The notes under the pieces are model-generated. The model saw nothing but the letters and a program-made list of their open reading frames with translations, ran no database searches and was not told the origin of the DNA. From NCBI GenBank assembly GCA_907164885.2, contig OU015495.1, positions 100,165,332-100,229,331 of the forward strand: 64,000 nucleotides of DNA, given 5' to 3'. The position numbers were made by a program, and so were the translations under genes. This document shows, in pieces, positions 22,538-34,540 of the stretch. How positions within the stretch are numbered: the stretch's first letter is position 1; each line of letters opens with the position of its first letter. The stretch comes from Dolomedes plantarius (lineage: Eukaryota; Arthropoda; Arachnida; Araneae; Dolomedidae).

Positions 22538-23750
22538 GAATGTACCGCTTTCAAATTAGAGACTAGTGGCTGTTTTTAAGATGGTTTTTTTTTGAGAAAT
22601 TTATATGATATAAAGTAATACCAATAACTCTATATTACTTTTTAAAGCTCCAAGACATATTTAACGATGTTAGATAGAAATTAGTCAAAGAACTCAAAGC
22701 TTAAAAATTTTGATACAACTCAAAATATTTTCTTTTCGCAAAATAATTTCTTTCGCGTACAAAAGAATTTATGCTAATAATATATTGTAGATTTTTAAAA
22801 TTTGAAAATATCACACAATATTAAGCCCATAAATGATTAACATTTAATAAAAGTTCACAAAAGCATTGAAGAAACATCATCTTTGCAGTGAATGGCCATT
22901 CGACTGCAGAGGAAAATTTCTTCTCTTTGAAAAAAAAACAACTATAAATAAAACTCCTTTAGAAATGTGCTATAGTATGAATTGTAATGGATTTGATTTT
23001 TTTTCGAATACCCATATTATGTTTTAATGATTAAGAACCGTACGTTATCATTAAAAAGGAAAACAATTTACGCATTGCTGGGTTAATTATTCTGATTTAA
23101 AGAGTGAGCCTAACTAGTATATTCTTGTCACTGTTGGCAATTTATTTTATTTTCTCTTTTCTCCGTTATTTTTCTAAAGGAAGGGGGGGGGGTATTACTT
23201 TAAGAAAAGAAATTACGTCAAATTATTTGCGGAGTGGAAATAAGCATGATAATGTCTTCCGAAGATAGCGATCTTTTAAGATGTATCTTTTATCACATGC
23301 AGATGATACCTGGCAGCCAGGACCACATTCTTCGCCTGAGGAGTGAGCGACAGATATAGGTGCTGATATGGATCGTGAGCAATGTATTTAAAAAAGACTT
23401 TGATAAGTCGAGTATGCGTGTTGTGACATACGTTCGTGCAGTCAGACACCGTTGCAGTTTATTAAAGTTAATGACTTTGTGAGCACACTTATCTGTGTTT
23501 TTTTTTATGCTCGCAGATTAGGAAAGATTAGAATCTACAATTATAATTATAAACAGATCGTATATTATATGGGATAACGTTACTGCGGTGGATACGGACT
23601 CAATAAATTATCACTTCGATTGAGTTGAAAAGCTTAACATTAAAAGTTAAAATTAATTATAGCATTAAATAAGCTGCATGTCCACAATCATAAATTCATT
23701 TTTCCCAGGTTCTCAGTGTACACACTAAAATACAACATAAAAATTCGCTA
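22538..23750. other. No gene seen
   Basis: AT-rich DNA with a G-run near 23184-23193. A more GC-balanced stretch at 23250-23460 shows no open frame or repeat match. Confidence 0.45.
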
Positions 23751-24370
23751 TATTTTTATCGTAATTAAGCAAGTATTACGAGTAACATAAATCTTCGGAT
23801 AAGAAAGTTTTTTGAGATATTTATGCAATTGTTTAATCGTAATAATCAATTGTTTAATCGTAAATATGCAATAGTTTAATCGTAATATGCAATTGTTTAA
23901 TTATAAATATGCAATTGTTTAATCGTAATTGTTCAGTTGTTTTTATCGTACTCAAACAAGTATTACAAGTAACATAAATCTTCGGATAAGAAAGTTTGTT
24001 GAGATATTTATGCAATTGTTTAATCGTAATAATCAATTGTTTAATCGTAAATATGCAATAGTTTAATCGTAATATGCAATTGTTTAATTATAAATATGCA
24101 ATTGTTTAATCGTAATTGTTCAGTTGTTTTTATCGTAATTAAACAAGTATTACAAGTAATATAAATCTAAGGATAAGAAAGTTTGTTGAGATATTTATGA
24201 AATTGCTTAATCGTAATAATCAATTTTTTAATCATAAATAAGCAATTGTTTATCCGTAATATGCAATTGTTTAATCGTAATTGTTCTATTGTTTTTATCG
24301 TAATTAAAAAAGTATAACAAGTGACATAAATCTTCGGATAAGAAAGTTTGTTGAGATTTATGCAATTGCT
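23751..24370. repeat. Higher-order tandem repeat, ~187-bp unit
   Basis: Three full units plus a partial fourth; each begins around TTTTTATCGTAATTAA then AAGTATTACAAGTAACATAA and ATCTTCGGATAAGAAAGTTT. Within each unit a ~20-bp motif (TGCAATTGTTTAATCGTAAT) is itself repeated five or six times. Unit starts are spaced 187, 187 and about 164 bp. The 60-codon frame at 23854-24036 is the repeat translated. Confidence 0.92.
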
Positions 24371-26160
24371 TACGTTTGTAATGTTTCTAATTTACAATAC
24401 ACAGAAATATTGTACGAAGTATAAAAATGCATAAATATTGAATATATTATAGAGTGATGCATATTTTGTTAACTGTAGTGTAATTGAGTCAATAATATGA
24501 AATTATAAATTATGAAATGTAAAATATGAAATTTCTTACGATTCACAGAGTGAAGCAAGATAAGGTCTATAGGAATATTCCAACAGTGAACTTACCTAGA
24601 ATAAAAGAGAAAAAATTAATATGATAGAAAGTGATAAATTAATAATATTAATTTTCTGGCAAAAAGTTATAAGTGATAAGTATAATGTATAAAGTTTAAA
24701 TACTCATAATGAGGAATCATGATTTTAACATAGATAATAATCTACATACACGAGTATATATGAGAAATATGATGTACTTAATAAGAAATTCCTGTTTAAA
24801 CAAAGTAAATAACCTAGATCTCTAGTTCTATCTTTCCAATAAATTGAGTTAACATTATTGACATTGGAAAGAAAACCTGTTCTCTGTCGACTGACTAGAT
24901 GACGATCTATCAATAATATGACAAAAAATCCTTCCACACGTAAAGTAAAAATAGAGCTTTTTCTCCGTGATGTCAGCTGTCTGTAATTTGCTATCTTCAG
25001 TTAAAAAAATGACTTCAACTTCTGCAAAGTATGCTTATGTAATTTAACTGTTGCAACAGCAATTATCTTCTACAATGCTACGAGTTTCATTCTTATCTAG
25101 TACAATCTTTAAAATATAGTGCCATTTACTATGTTTATTCGAACAATATGTAAAGATTTAATGGGTGATGAATACTTCCTAACACAATTGATACTTTCAT
25201 TTAATATTGTGTATTTTAACGAAATTACATCGAAATTATTATATTGAATTATTATTTCGTATTATACATATAATATGATACGAAATATACCTTATTATAC
25301 ATATTATTCGTATTATTTCGTATTATTTATTATCTCGTATTATACCAAAATTATTATGATAATTTCGATGCTATTTTTAGATAAAAATTGCCATAGGTAA
25401 TAAATCAATTATTCATTTAAAAAGTTGGAAAATCCAGGTATCAAACTGCAGCAAAAAATATTAGCTTGGCATGTTGTTGGTAGTCATTTTGCATACAAAG
25501 TGCGGTATGTTTCGTCAACAAAAATTTCATTACAGTAACTTTTTTTAAGAAAGAATCTAAGGTAGGGAAGTTGGAAGAAAATTAGCTAGAAATTTTACTA
25601 ACGCAAATTAATAACATTAAATTTTTCTTAGAGAACAAACTCTCAGTAGCATTTTGTTTTCTTAGGTAACATTCAAAAAAGCTTTTGGATAAGGCATTCA
25701 TGGTGCCAATCAAATTAACTTATGTGGTTTACTTACTAAAAATTTACTTGTTACCAAAGAACTGGCTAGGGTAACTGTCATTTCCTGGGTTTAAATACAT
25801 CTTTGAATATGCTCAATGCTACGAATATACCATCCTAGTGAGACAGTGCATCGGAATTCGGTAAAGAGTCCTACTTTTAAGTCTATAACCTGGAAAGCAT
25901 TAAATCAAGAAAAATATTAATTCTCAAGTTCAAGGTATTCAGTGTTCTACGTGATAGAAGTTGAGTTTTATGAATCCGTAAAACCAAACTCTGAAGCATT
26001 TTTGTTTGGTTATCATAAGAGTTAGGCAAAACCACACAGTATGAAGTTAAAAGATTTTGTTAGTTATTTCGATTCGAAATAAATGTCACGGATGAAGGTT
26101 TAAAGGAAAAAATACCTGTTTTTAAAATGCATCCTAATTTTCCAATATCAGATTTTTTTG
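24371..26160. other. No gene seen; AT-rich simple sequence
   Basis: At 25205-25345 the sequence is built of variants of TATTATTTCGTATTATACATA. No domain, tRNA or transposon end seen. Confidence 0.45.
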
Positions 26161-26606
26161 TGTATATATATATATATATATGCATACATGTGTGTATGTG
26201 TGTAATATATCCATTACTTCACGTCCTTAAATTTTAACCTGAAAAGGAAAACTCACTCATATTTACATGGCTGGAGCTAGACTCAGCCTGAAATGGATAA
26301 AATTAAATTTGGAAGCAATCGGGTCGAATCGTTTATTAGATCGTATATCCGTTCATTTCAGAAGAATAGCATCTTTCAACATTAAACGCGAGAGGGCGAA
26401 AAAACATATGGCTATTATTTGTAGGGTCAGCAGATTTAGGGGTTCGCGATGCTAACCCACTCCTGAATTGGGACATTTACACGTGTAGAAAGGCAAAGGC
26501 CTACGATTCATGGGAAGTTCTGTGGCTAATAGTTTTAAAGCGATAAATTACTGGGATTGATTTAGGAAACGGAATTTAAATGCTAGAATGGAGAGTATAA
26601 TATTTA

Positions 26607-26641
<35 letters not shown>
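26161..26641. other. Microsatellites around a GC-richer segment
   Basis: (TA)n/(TG)n lies at 26162-26202 and (TA)n at 26610-26641. Between them, 26260-26530 is less AT-rich and holds a 62-codon frame (26267-26455) with no recognisable domain. Confidence 0.45.
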
Positions 26642-26646
<5 letters not shown>

Positions 26647-28024
26647 ACAGTACATTACATAAGTGAATCATTTTGAAATGATTTATAATTTGTAATCACT
26701 TTGTCATAAATATGTGGATAAATACGATCACTGTGCACTGTAGATATATGGGGTTTATACCGTTAATTCAAAATTGAAATATATTTCAACAATAATATTT
26801 TTCCTGTCAAAGATTCATTTTCTTTATTCTTTTTATGAACGGTAAGCAAAAAAATTAGCAAATAATTTAAAATACCTTTTAAGAAAAGTACTTGTTTAGA
26901 GATGTTTGGCAAACTATAATTTTTAGCGCTGAACATTTCATAAAAAGTTGAAAAAAAACTTTGCTGCCAAAAATGTCTCTTTTCAAATCATAACTAAATA
27001 CTAAGAAGAAATATTTTTCAGCAACAGAAGACCATTTTCTGTTAAATGCCATTTATCACGCTCTCAGAAATGCAGCATTCAGGAAATGATACATAGCAAT
27101 ATGATTTTGTCTCCACGTTACCTATCCACTAGTACTTCCCTTCTTTCATAGCATTTCATAGAAAATGGGGGGGGGGGGGAATGAGACGATAGTAGGTTTT
27201 AACATTTGAAGTATTTTGTAGCGAATTCAGCAAAATAGTGCTCCTCCTTCCAGGAATTTCTCTGTTGTTATTGAATACGGCATTTTCAGACTACAATAAA
27301 GGGCACCTCGAAAGGTTTCGATGAATTTTTGAAAAGGTTCTCGTGTGTTTAGGTGTTTTTCAAGAGAGCATACTTGACAACTATTCTAGACATAACATCA
27401 ATATAAAGCTGTCAAGGCTTGGCTCGTTTGAGACTTATCTTGCGAACTGTTTTTTTGCCTCTATTTTACAGTAAAAAGCGAAACTTCCTTTTTGCATGCA
27501 CTTTATTTACTTTTCCATGTATAAAGAAAAGGGAAAAGTTCAAATAAATAATTCATCACGTGATAACTTATGGAAATTAGATATTTTTTCTTGAACATCT
27601 AGGAATATTTTTGTTTACTGCTAAGCTTAAACAAAAGCTTTGGGAATATTTAGGTTCTGTGTTATGGTGTTGTAAAAGGTAAAGCGAGGTCTTAAAACTA
27701 AATTTTTGGAGTTTTGAAATTAAAATTTTGTGTTTGGATCAGTAGATCAAATACAAAAATGGGTTTTGATGGTTTGTAGCTTAAGATGAAAGTGTTTTTA
27801 TTTATTATTAAGTCATGTAAGTGTTTATTTGTTGATATATTCAGGGCTAATTCTAATCCGTAATCAGATAACATGTAAGTTGTAAATACAATTAGAACAT
27901 AATGTAATAATTATAATTTTTTTCCTTGGAAAGTTAAAATATTATTCACCACTAAAATAAAAATGGGAAGCGGTATTTTAAATCTATTTTTGATAAATTA
28001 TAAGAGAATTTTGTAGTTATTTCA
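26642..28024. other. No gene seen
   Basis: AT-rich DNA with a G-run near 27167-27179. Confidence 0.45.
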
Positions 28025-28028
28025 TTAA

Positions 28029-28611
28029 CCCTTCAGCGGGCGCACCCGTGTACAAAGTGCAACATTTTCTTAATTTTGAATGGTTTGTTTTTACTTGTTA
28101 GGTTTGAATGTTCTAAGCAGTTTCTATTTATAGCTACACCCTTTCTAATGCAGGCATGATTTTCTAACCCTTGTATTCCTTTCGATTCATCGTTAGTCGG
28201 GATTTAACTGTGGTAAATCGGCGATTATACTGGATTACAATAAAACAAAAGCAGGAGTTGATGTCGTCGATCAAATGTGCAGCTATTACACGGCATCCCG
28301 CATATCACGAAGATGGACTCTCTCATTGTTTTTTAGGTTTTCGGACATAAATAGGAATCCATCCGCAAGTTGTCTTTAGACCAATAAACCAAGCAGTTTT
28401 GAAATAAGGCGATTGTACCTGCATTCTTTGGCCTTTAATTAAAAATATATCTCAATCTTATCAACATTTTATATCTTATCATAGAACGCAGAATTTTTAC
28501 TTTCAGTTTGAAAAAGATTACAAAAGGAATAATCAGGGTTGAAAGAGACGTTGCACTTTGTGCCACGCGCGCCTGATAGTGTTCCCAAAAATTGGCGCGC
28601 CCGCTGAAGGG
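28029..28611 (+). mobile_element. piggyBac-like element, internally deleted
   Basis: Perfect 15-bp ends CCCTTCAGCGGGCGC in inverted orientation, flanked by TTAA on both sides (28025-28028, 28612-28615), the target duplication of piggyBac. A second, inner inverted repeat (CAAAGTGCAAC) lies near 28052 and 28551, as is usual for this superfamily. A piece of transposase remains at 28233-28381. A damaged sister copy lies at 52747. Confidence 0.95.
28233..28381 (+). pseudogene. piggyBac transposase fragment
   Basis: About 48 codons ending in a stop. It reads DYNKTKAGVDVVDQM, the conserved piggyBac block containing the late catalytic aspartate (N-x-T-K-x-G-V-D-x-x-D-Q-M), then SYYTASRISRRWTLSLFF, matching the (T/S)-x-R-x-x-x-R-W-x-x-x-x-F block that follows it. 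Everything N-terminal and the C-terminal cysteine-rich domain are lost. Confidence 0.88.
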
Positions 28612-28734
28612 TTAAATTTATGGAATATTTTATATGTTTAAGTTTTAATATTTTTTAATTTCCAATGGCAGAGAACTTGACATAATGAATAACAAATAGC
28701 ACAAACAAAGAACGAAATACAAAAAAAAGTCATT

Positions 28735-30345
28735 GTTTCATTCATCTTCTTGCCTCCCAGTATCGCTCAACCAATCAAGCCCCACAGAGCGCTCTGCTGT
28801 AAAGAATACGGTGGCCATGCATAATGACGTGGTCCCCACAACGGGTACAGTAGAAGTCCGGAAAGACACCAAATTTAAAAAGATGTCCAACCAGACAGCC
28901 ATGCAGTGTATAGAGTCTAAAAATTTCAACCGTCTCACTCTGGGGCCAGTCAGGTATGGTAATTTACTCTAAAAACCTCCAACTTTTGGAAGTAGTTCAA
29001 GCCCTCAATTCTTCGTGATATCGGGAAGATATAGGATTCTTGATAATACACTTTATCGTGCAAAATGGGGCATCATCACGTGTGAGTTTTAATACTCTAG
29101 CACCCTTTTTCGCCAGCGCATAAGCCTGTTTGTTGCCACTTAATCCACAGGAACCCGGGATACACTGAAAAACAATAATGGCCTTTTACAGTTTTTGTAT
29201 TGATAGTTGACAATCCAAGATGTCCCAGGTCGTGATTTGAGCTAATGCACTGGAGAGCAGATCTGGAGTCGGAGAGGATGACGGCCCTCCGAAATTTATA
29301 ACAGCGGATAACCAGTTGTTTCATAGCTTGATAGCCGAAACCTCTCCATCAAAGGCTGTTCGGTAGCTTCCAATGGGGGGTATAAAAAGTGAAGAGGTCA
29401 CAAAAGATTCCCACGCCAATGTTAGGTTGGTCATTAGAAAACGACCCGTCACTATAGACTCTTAGCCAGTCAGATTCAGGGTACCTATTATTTATAGTCT
29501 CCAGAGCGAGGACGCGAAGTACCTCAGGAGCGGTATCATATTTAAGAACCGGAGATTGAAGGTCTAATTTGTGCTTTATTTCATGCAATAGATGGGGGGG
29601 ATTACGTTGTTTCAAAACCTTATCCACTGTTAGAGGGAGATGAAGGGTACTCCTACAGTCCAGGACTCTCTGGGGAAAACCACTTTGTGTTTTAAGATTT
29701 CGAGGTAAGTTCTGATAATATTTCCAAAAAACATCACCAAGATGTCATAATTTTTCGTATAGAATGATAGCTTTCTCTCCAAAGAAGGTTTTCAGTGGCT
29801 TAACATTTGTAAGTAATAACATGAAGTCAATAGGTGTAGTCTTAACCGCGCCAGTAATGAGTCAGAGGGCTCGATTTTGTATGGTCTCCAGCTTGCTCAT
29901 CAGACTTTCGGGCATAGTTATCAGTGGTTCACAACAATAAGTGAACAAAATAAAAGAACGGTAAGTAGTAACAAGGGTTGATAGCGCACAGCACCAAAGA
30001 CAGCCAGCATATCTTTTTGGGATAGATAAACGTTTTGTTACGCGGTCAGAAATATAATCAATGTGTTTTTCTAGCACAATTTGGAATCGAACACAGTACC
30101 CAAATAAGTAAAAGTGTCCACACTCTCTAATAGAGTATTTTGGTAATACAGTGCAGATTTTAAATTTTGGTGCATCGAGGGAAAGGTCTGAGTAGCAGTT
30201 TTGGTTAGGTTAATGGTCATATTATTTTCTTCCCTCCATATCTCCACATTAAGTGATCTATTTAGAATTGTCTCAATTGATGATTTAGCGTTCCGCTTGG
30301 CGATTGTGTCCACAAGACCAAGTCGTCAGCAAAAAGTAGACTTAT
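28735..30345 (-). pseudogene. Jockey-like LINE, 5' truncated (RT end + RNase H)
   Basis: Read on the minus strand, the fragment begins at the reverse transcriptase catalytic box FADD (30322-30333), continues through NNMTINLTKT and DTFTYLGTVFDSKLC, and the KHIDYISDRVTKRLS / YRSFIL / ETIQNRAL region, all typical of the RT C-terminal half of Jockey-clade elements. An RNase H domain follows: YSDGSFSN (first catalytic Asp) and AVILSDSRSALQCI (second Asp block). Near the 3' end a short CTRCGD segment recalls the trailing zinc knuckle. Several frameshifts and stops break it into four or more frames. The endonuclease, ORF1 and the N-terminal RT are missing, as expected from incomplete target-primed reverse transcription. 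Confidence 0.88.
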
Positions 30346-31002
30346 GTTTTAATATTAAAATCAAATTTCCAAAACTTAATTTTAGTAAGTAGTCTAATTA
30401 CTGTCATCGTGTAAACTATTATATTTTTCTATGCTATATAACATAAGTGTGATAAGATTTTACAAACTCAAAATTCTCATGATATTTCAGACTCTGCATG
30501 CAATGTTATCGAGAAACTGTTAAATCCATCCTCTAACTCGTATTTCATGATATTTTGCATTAAATATAGAAAACATAGTGAGTTTTTAAGTACCAGATCA
30601 ATAACGATACTCAATCTTTTAGGTTTTATTAAAAATGAAATGCAGAAAACAGGAACAACATATTTTAGTTATTTTTTATAGGATAGTGATGTAAATGTAT
30701 ACAGAACTGACGAATAATTGATGAAATTTTCACTTTGGTAATGTAATTGGGAATTCCAGCTTCGATTTGATAAAATAATGTAAAATAATGGTGAGGAATG
30801 TGTGTATTTTAATTTCAACTCAACTTTTGAAATGCTCAGCGTAAAGAAAATAATATTTTACTTACACAGAAGAATCTCGTGTCATTTAAAGTATGGTGTA
30901 TGAAATGTTTTGGCGTGGTTTCTTGTACATATTATTCACCTCAAAGTTGATAACATTTAGCTAATCTTTTTGCAATAACGTTTTCTAACGGGCTGTTGTT
31001 GT
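30346..31002. other. No gene seen
   Basis: AT-rich DNA between the LINE and a SINE tail. Confidence 0.45.
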
Positions 31003-31165
31003 TTCCAACGTTGCAGGCACTTTGTCCATTACGAAATTCGTCCATCCAAACCCCGAATTTGTTGGCTTCCTTATTATGGGAGCACCACATAGGAGAGCCA
31101 ACATTGCTCCCTAATCTCAGCCTTGTCCTCGGATTAAGGGGGGAGATCATCTTTGTCCGATCAAA
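31003..31165 (-). mobile_element. SINE body/tail fragment
   Basis: On the minus strand CCTATGTGGTGCTCCCATAA, GACAAAGTGCC and GGAAACAACAACA match the SINE bodies at 11081 and 446. The tRNA-like head is not visible. The open frames at 30941-31150 and 30996-31193 come from this repeat. Confidence 0.7.
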
Positions 31166-31507
31166 AATATACTTATTTTACAACCAAGCTTAATGTGTTG
31201 TCAAACAGTTAATTTGTAATTAATTTAAACCAATTTTTAGGGTGAATTTTACAAAGCTTTAACTATTATAAAACAAAAGAAGAATTGTTAGGAGATTATT
31301 AGAAAATATTTTATGCAAAAAAATAAATTAATGTTTTTTTCATAAATGAATCTTTTGTCAATGCATTGCGCGCAGATATTTTTAAAAACTATAGGAGACA
31401 TATATTAAATTATTTGTATATATTCTATCCATAGGTTAAACTTTAATCAACACCTAAAATAATTACCATATTTCCCATAAAAGTATTTTTATTTTCAAGC
31501 AAATGTA

Positions 31508-32849
31508 CAGAAGGTCGTTCGCACTTTATGGAAACGATTTTGATAGTTAAGTTTTATGTATAAATGCCGTATTTTATGCGGTTATTTGCTTCTATCTGAT
31601 AGCCATGGTTCTTCACAATAGCTGTAGTTCGAATTTTCCATGAATGTAAATTTTTGCTTAGTACTACCATGCCAATTTTACCCCATTCCTCTTGGACCGT
31701 TTTCCAAAGTCCGTTCAGTGTTCTTGGATGGCGTTTTCCTAAGGCTCGTTTTAATAAACCGAAAGCACAAAAGTCCATTGGAGAAGCGTCAGGGGATTTT
31801 CAGGTATTTCATTAAATGGGATACATTTTATTCCTGTTTCTGATTCTTTCTTTGTTAAATAAATGGCAGTTGATTTAGACGTGTGACTAGAGGCTTTGTC
31901 CATATGAAGCTCAACTTTATCAATGTCCTTTTCATTTAAGGCTGGAATTTCTTCTTCAAAAATTGGTCCTAAAATATTTTGCTGATAGTATAGAGAATTA
32001 ATTTTGCATTTACTTGAGACTTTTTTGATTTTTAATGTAATTTGATTCTTTGATATTTGTTTTAATTGGCCATTGTAACAAAACCCTGAAACTAACATGA
32101 ATCCCTTTTGGAACGTTTCTGTACACTGACGAAGACATTTCGAATGGTTATTCTTGTCAGTTGAGCAACAGAAAATTGATCTTTTGTATTACAGTTACTT
32201 AAATACACCCATGCCTCATCGAGTGTTACCACAAATTTCCATTTTTCATCAGCTAGGTGTTTTTATATAATTTTCTACAATTCGTTTTTCTTCCAGCAAT
32301 ATGCTTTGACAAAAGCAGATGGACAGTCTTTAGAACATTAGGTTTAAACATCTTTTTTATCTTCAAATCTTTATGAATGATTTTACTTACAGTGCCAAAA
32401 AACATTCCTAGTTACGCTGCAATGGATCTTTGAGTCAGCGGATTTTCTTTTTGGATCAGAGACTTCCCTTTCTTGGTATTTCCCTGCGGTCTAACAGTCT
32501 TAGGATGAGGTTTCGCGGTCATGTTTTCATTTTTACTTTCAGTTAGACCTTTTTCCTTTCAAATATAATATATTATAAATACCTTTTCTTGAAATGCCAT
32601 AACTGCGATTTTTGCGCCGCTTTATAATTTGTTGATACGAATATTCCTCCTCGGAAAGCGCAGTTACGTAACCTTCGAGCCATCTATCAATTTTAGGAGC
32701 CCTTTTCAAAATAAATCTGTTATTTTACATTCCAATCAAAAGAAAACGGTAGTAGATGATTATTCTGAAGTTGCCAAATTTTTATCTCAAAATGCAAACG
32801 AGAAAAATAACTTTCAAAATCGTTTCCATAAAGTGCGAACGACCTTCTG
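31508..32849 (-). mobile_element. DD41D Tc1/mariner-type transposon, copy 1
   Basis: A full-length, 1342-bp element with inverted ends CAGAAGGTCGTTCGCACTTT (right end identical over this stretch in inverted form), flanked by TA at 31506-31507 and 32850-32851. It is the same family as 55286-56577 and lies in the opposite orientation. It carries one transposase gene, now broken. Confidence 0.93.
31554..32780 (-). pseudogene. Broken DD41D transposase
   Basis: Read on the minus strand: an N-terminal HTH region near 32590-32740 (EGYVTALSEEEYSYQQIIKR-like), then a degenerate middle, then a 115-codon frame (31751-32098) with ELHMDKASSHTSK, the second catalytic aspartate block, and a 74-codon frame (31554-31778) beginning MDFCAFGLLKRALGKRHP, the third aspartate block. 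The two last frames are offset, so a frameshift separates the catalytic residues; several stops occur upstream. In the sister copy the second and third aspartates are 41 residues apart, the spacing of the rosa/VS-type DD41D group. Confidence 0.85.
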
Positions 32850-32851
32850 TA

Positions 32852-33211
32852 TTGTAATGTACAAAAAATAACATAATTATTATTAAAAAATATTTCTGTA
32901 AAAAAATTAGTAATATTTATTTACTTAAATTTAGGTAGAAATTGTATAAACATACAAGATATACATATATACAAAATTTTAGCAATTTGTGACGATTAGT
33001 TTTGAAGAAATAGCGCGCACAAGTTTGAAAATAACAGCTTTAAGAAAAAGCCATTTAAATTTTAAAGTTTCTATAAATTACTTTACTATTAACTTTATAC
33101 ATTTGACCCTAAAATCGGTTCTAATTGTAGTGTCAACTTCATTTTTTTCAAAAGATTCGTTATATTCCATTCTTCAAAATTAAATCATAATAAAAAATTG
33201 AGTTTTTTGAA
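32852..33211. other. No gene seen
   Basis: AT-rich DNA right of the DD41D element; the 64-codon frame at 32989-33183 has no domain. Confidence 0.45.
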
Positions 33212-33300
33212 GGTTTTAACGGGAAACGAACCCACAACATAGTGGTGAAGGTATTCAGAGAATACTTGGAGCCCAATCCACTGCTCCACTTGGTCGTATT
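33212..33300 (-). other. tRNA-like sequence, probable SINE head
   Basis: On the minus strand GACCAAGTGGAGCAGTGGAT resembles a box A region and GTGGGTTCGTTTCCC a box B region, ~60 bp apart, with a T-rich stretch after the box B. The spacing suits a long-variable-arm tRNA, but I could not form a convincing acceptor stem, so a SINE head or tRNA pseudogene is more likely than a functional tRNA gene. Confidence 0.45.
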
Positions 33301-34459
33301 CTTAAGGGTTGAAGAAGGGAAAATATGAATTTCTTTCATAACATTATAACTTAGAAAAATATATGAGTAATACGCGAGTTTTGATAAAATTACATATAAC
33401 AAGTATTGTTAGCTGGACAACTGTCGGGATAGACTTTTATTCGTTAAAATACCTCTGTGATTGACAGGCAATACAGTTTCAAAAGTCATTCACAAGTTTA
33501 CATTTTCTCAAACCCCATTAAATGTAAAATTTTATTTTTTGATCTACAACCACATGAAATTAGTTTACCAATTTTGTTATAATGCATGATATTTTAAGGT
33601 ACAATTTTTCTTTCAAAATAAGATGTTTCATTTATTTACATCTTTTGATTAAAAATGAGTTTTTAAGATAATTGCAGGCATCCAACAATTTTATTTGCCT
33701 TTTAAAATCCTACGTTTTACAACTTTTCCTTCGCACATACTGTCAGCTTTTCACTGAAATCCATTGTAGTTCTAAACTTTGTATTTACAATCATCAATTG
33801 TTTGCGAAATATGAGAATCAAATCGAAGTAATATATAGTAAAAACAAAAATTGATAGAAAATGAACAACTTTAATGCAAAATGTAGTAACGAATTCCTAC
33901 TAAAAAATTGCATTTTATAGCATATTTGTTATACTTTTTCCCTTAAGTTTCCTAAATAAATGCATGCACATCAATATTTGAGATCATTACGTAATGATCC
34001 TTGAATTAATACTGTTAGAGTATTTTGATTGCATTTAATAAAACAAAACAAATTTTTTCGGGCAGAGTGAAGAAAATCAGCAAAAAAAATTTAGACTAGT
34101 ATTTTAGATTCTGAATGAGAATTATGAACGACATCGCAAAAAAAAATAACTAAACCTGACACTTAAATGTGCATTAAATTTTGTTGTTACTCTAAAAAAT
34201 TTGATTTAAGAATAAAAAAATCATAACTGTGCTTTACAATTATATTGAAATAACGAGTCAAAAAACTGTCGAACATAGTAATAAGTTTTTGATTCGAATG
34301 AAATCAGAAATTATATAACGTTTTATCAGTAGCAGATGTAACCAGTACTCGAAAATTTCTTTAAATTCCATAAATTTCTAAGCTCGTTTACCTTGCAGGC
34401 TGATAATTCAAATTCATCAATATTTTTTTCCATAATTGCTTTGATATTTGTTAATGCAG
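33301..34459. other. No gene seen
   Basis: Very AT-rich DNA; short frames only. Confidence 0.45.
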
Positions 34460-34540
34460 AGAAAAACATTGAACTCCGCAGGCTTTAAGCATGCTATTGT
34501 GATTTCACATGACAGGGAAATGGAGACTTTTCTTGGCTGG
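34460..34540 (+). CDS. Candidate 81-bp internal exon
   Basis: ATTTGTTAATGCAG precedes and GGCTGG|GTAAGATC follows the segment, giving plausible 3' and 5' splice sites. The 27 codons are open, phase 0 at both ends, and read RKTLNSAGFKHAIVI then SHDREMETFLGW, which looks protein-like. Base composition is less AT-biased than the flanks. No family recognised; the pyrimidine tract before the acceptor is poor. Confidence 0.25.

Noticed and set aside
23751..24370. CRISPR array
   Set aside because: The repeats are contiguous variants of each other with no unique spacers of even size, and the sequence is a eukaryotic chromosome.
25371..25380. Another CTATTTTTAG box as a fifth module copy
   Set aside because: No GGTCGATA partner occurs within 60 bp; the box alone is expected by chance in AT-rich DNA.
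33212..33300. Functional tRNA gene
   Set aside because: Box A and box B look right but no acceptor stem forms by eye; reported only as a tRNA-like sequence.
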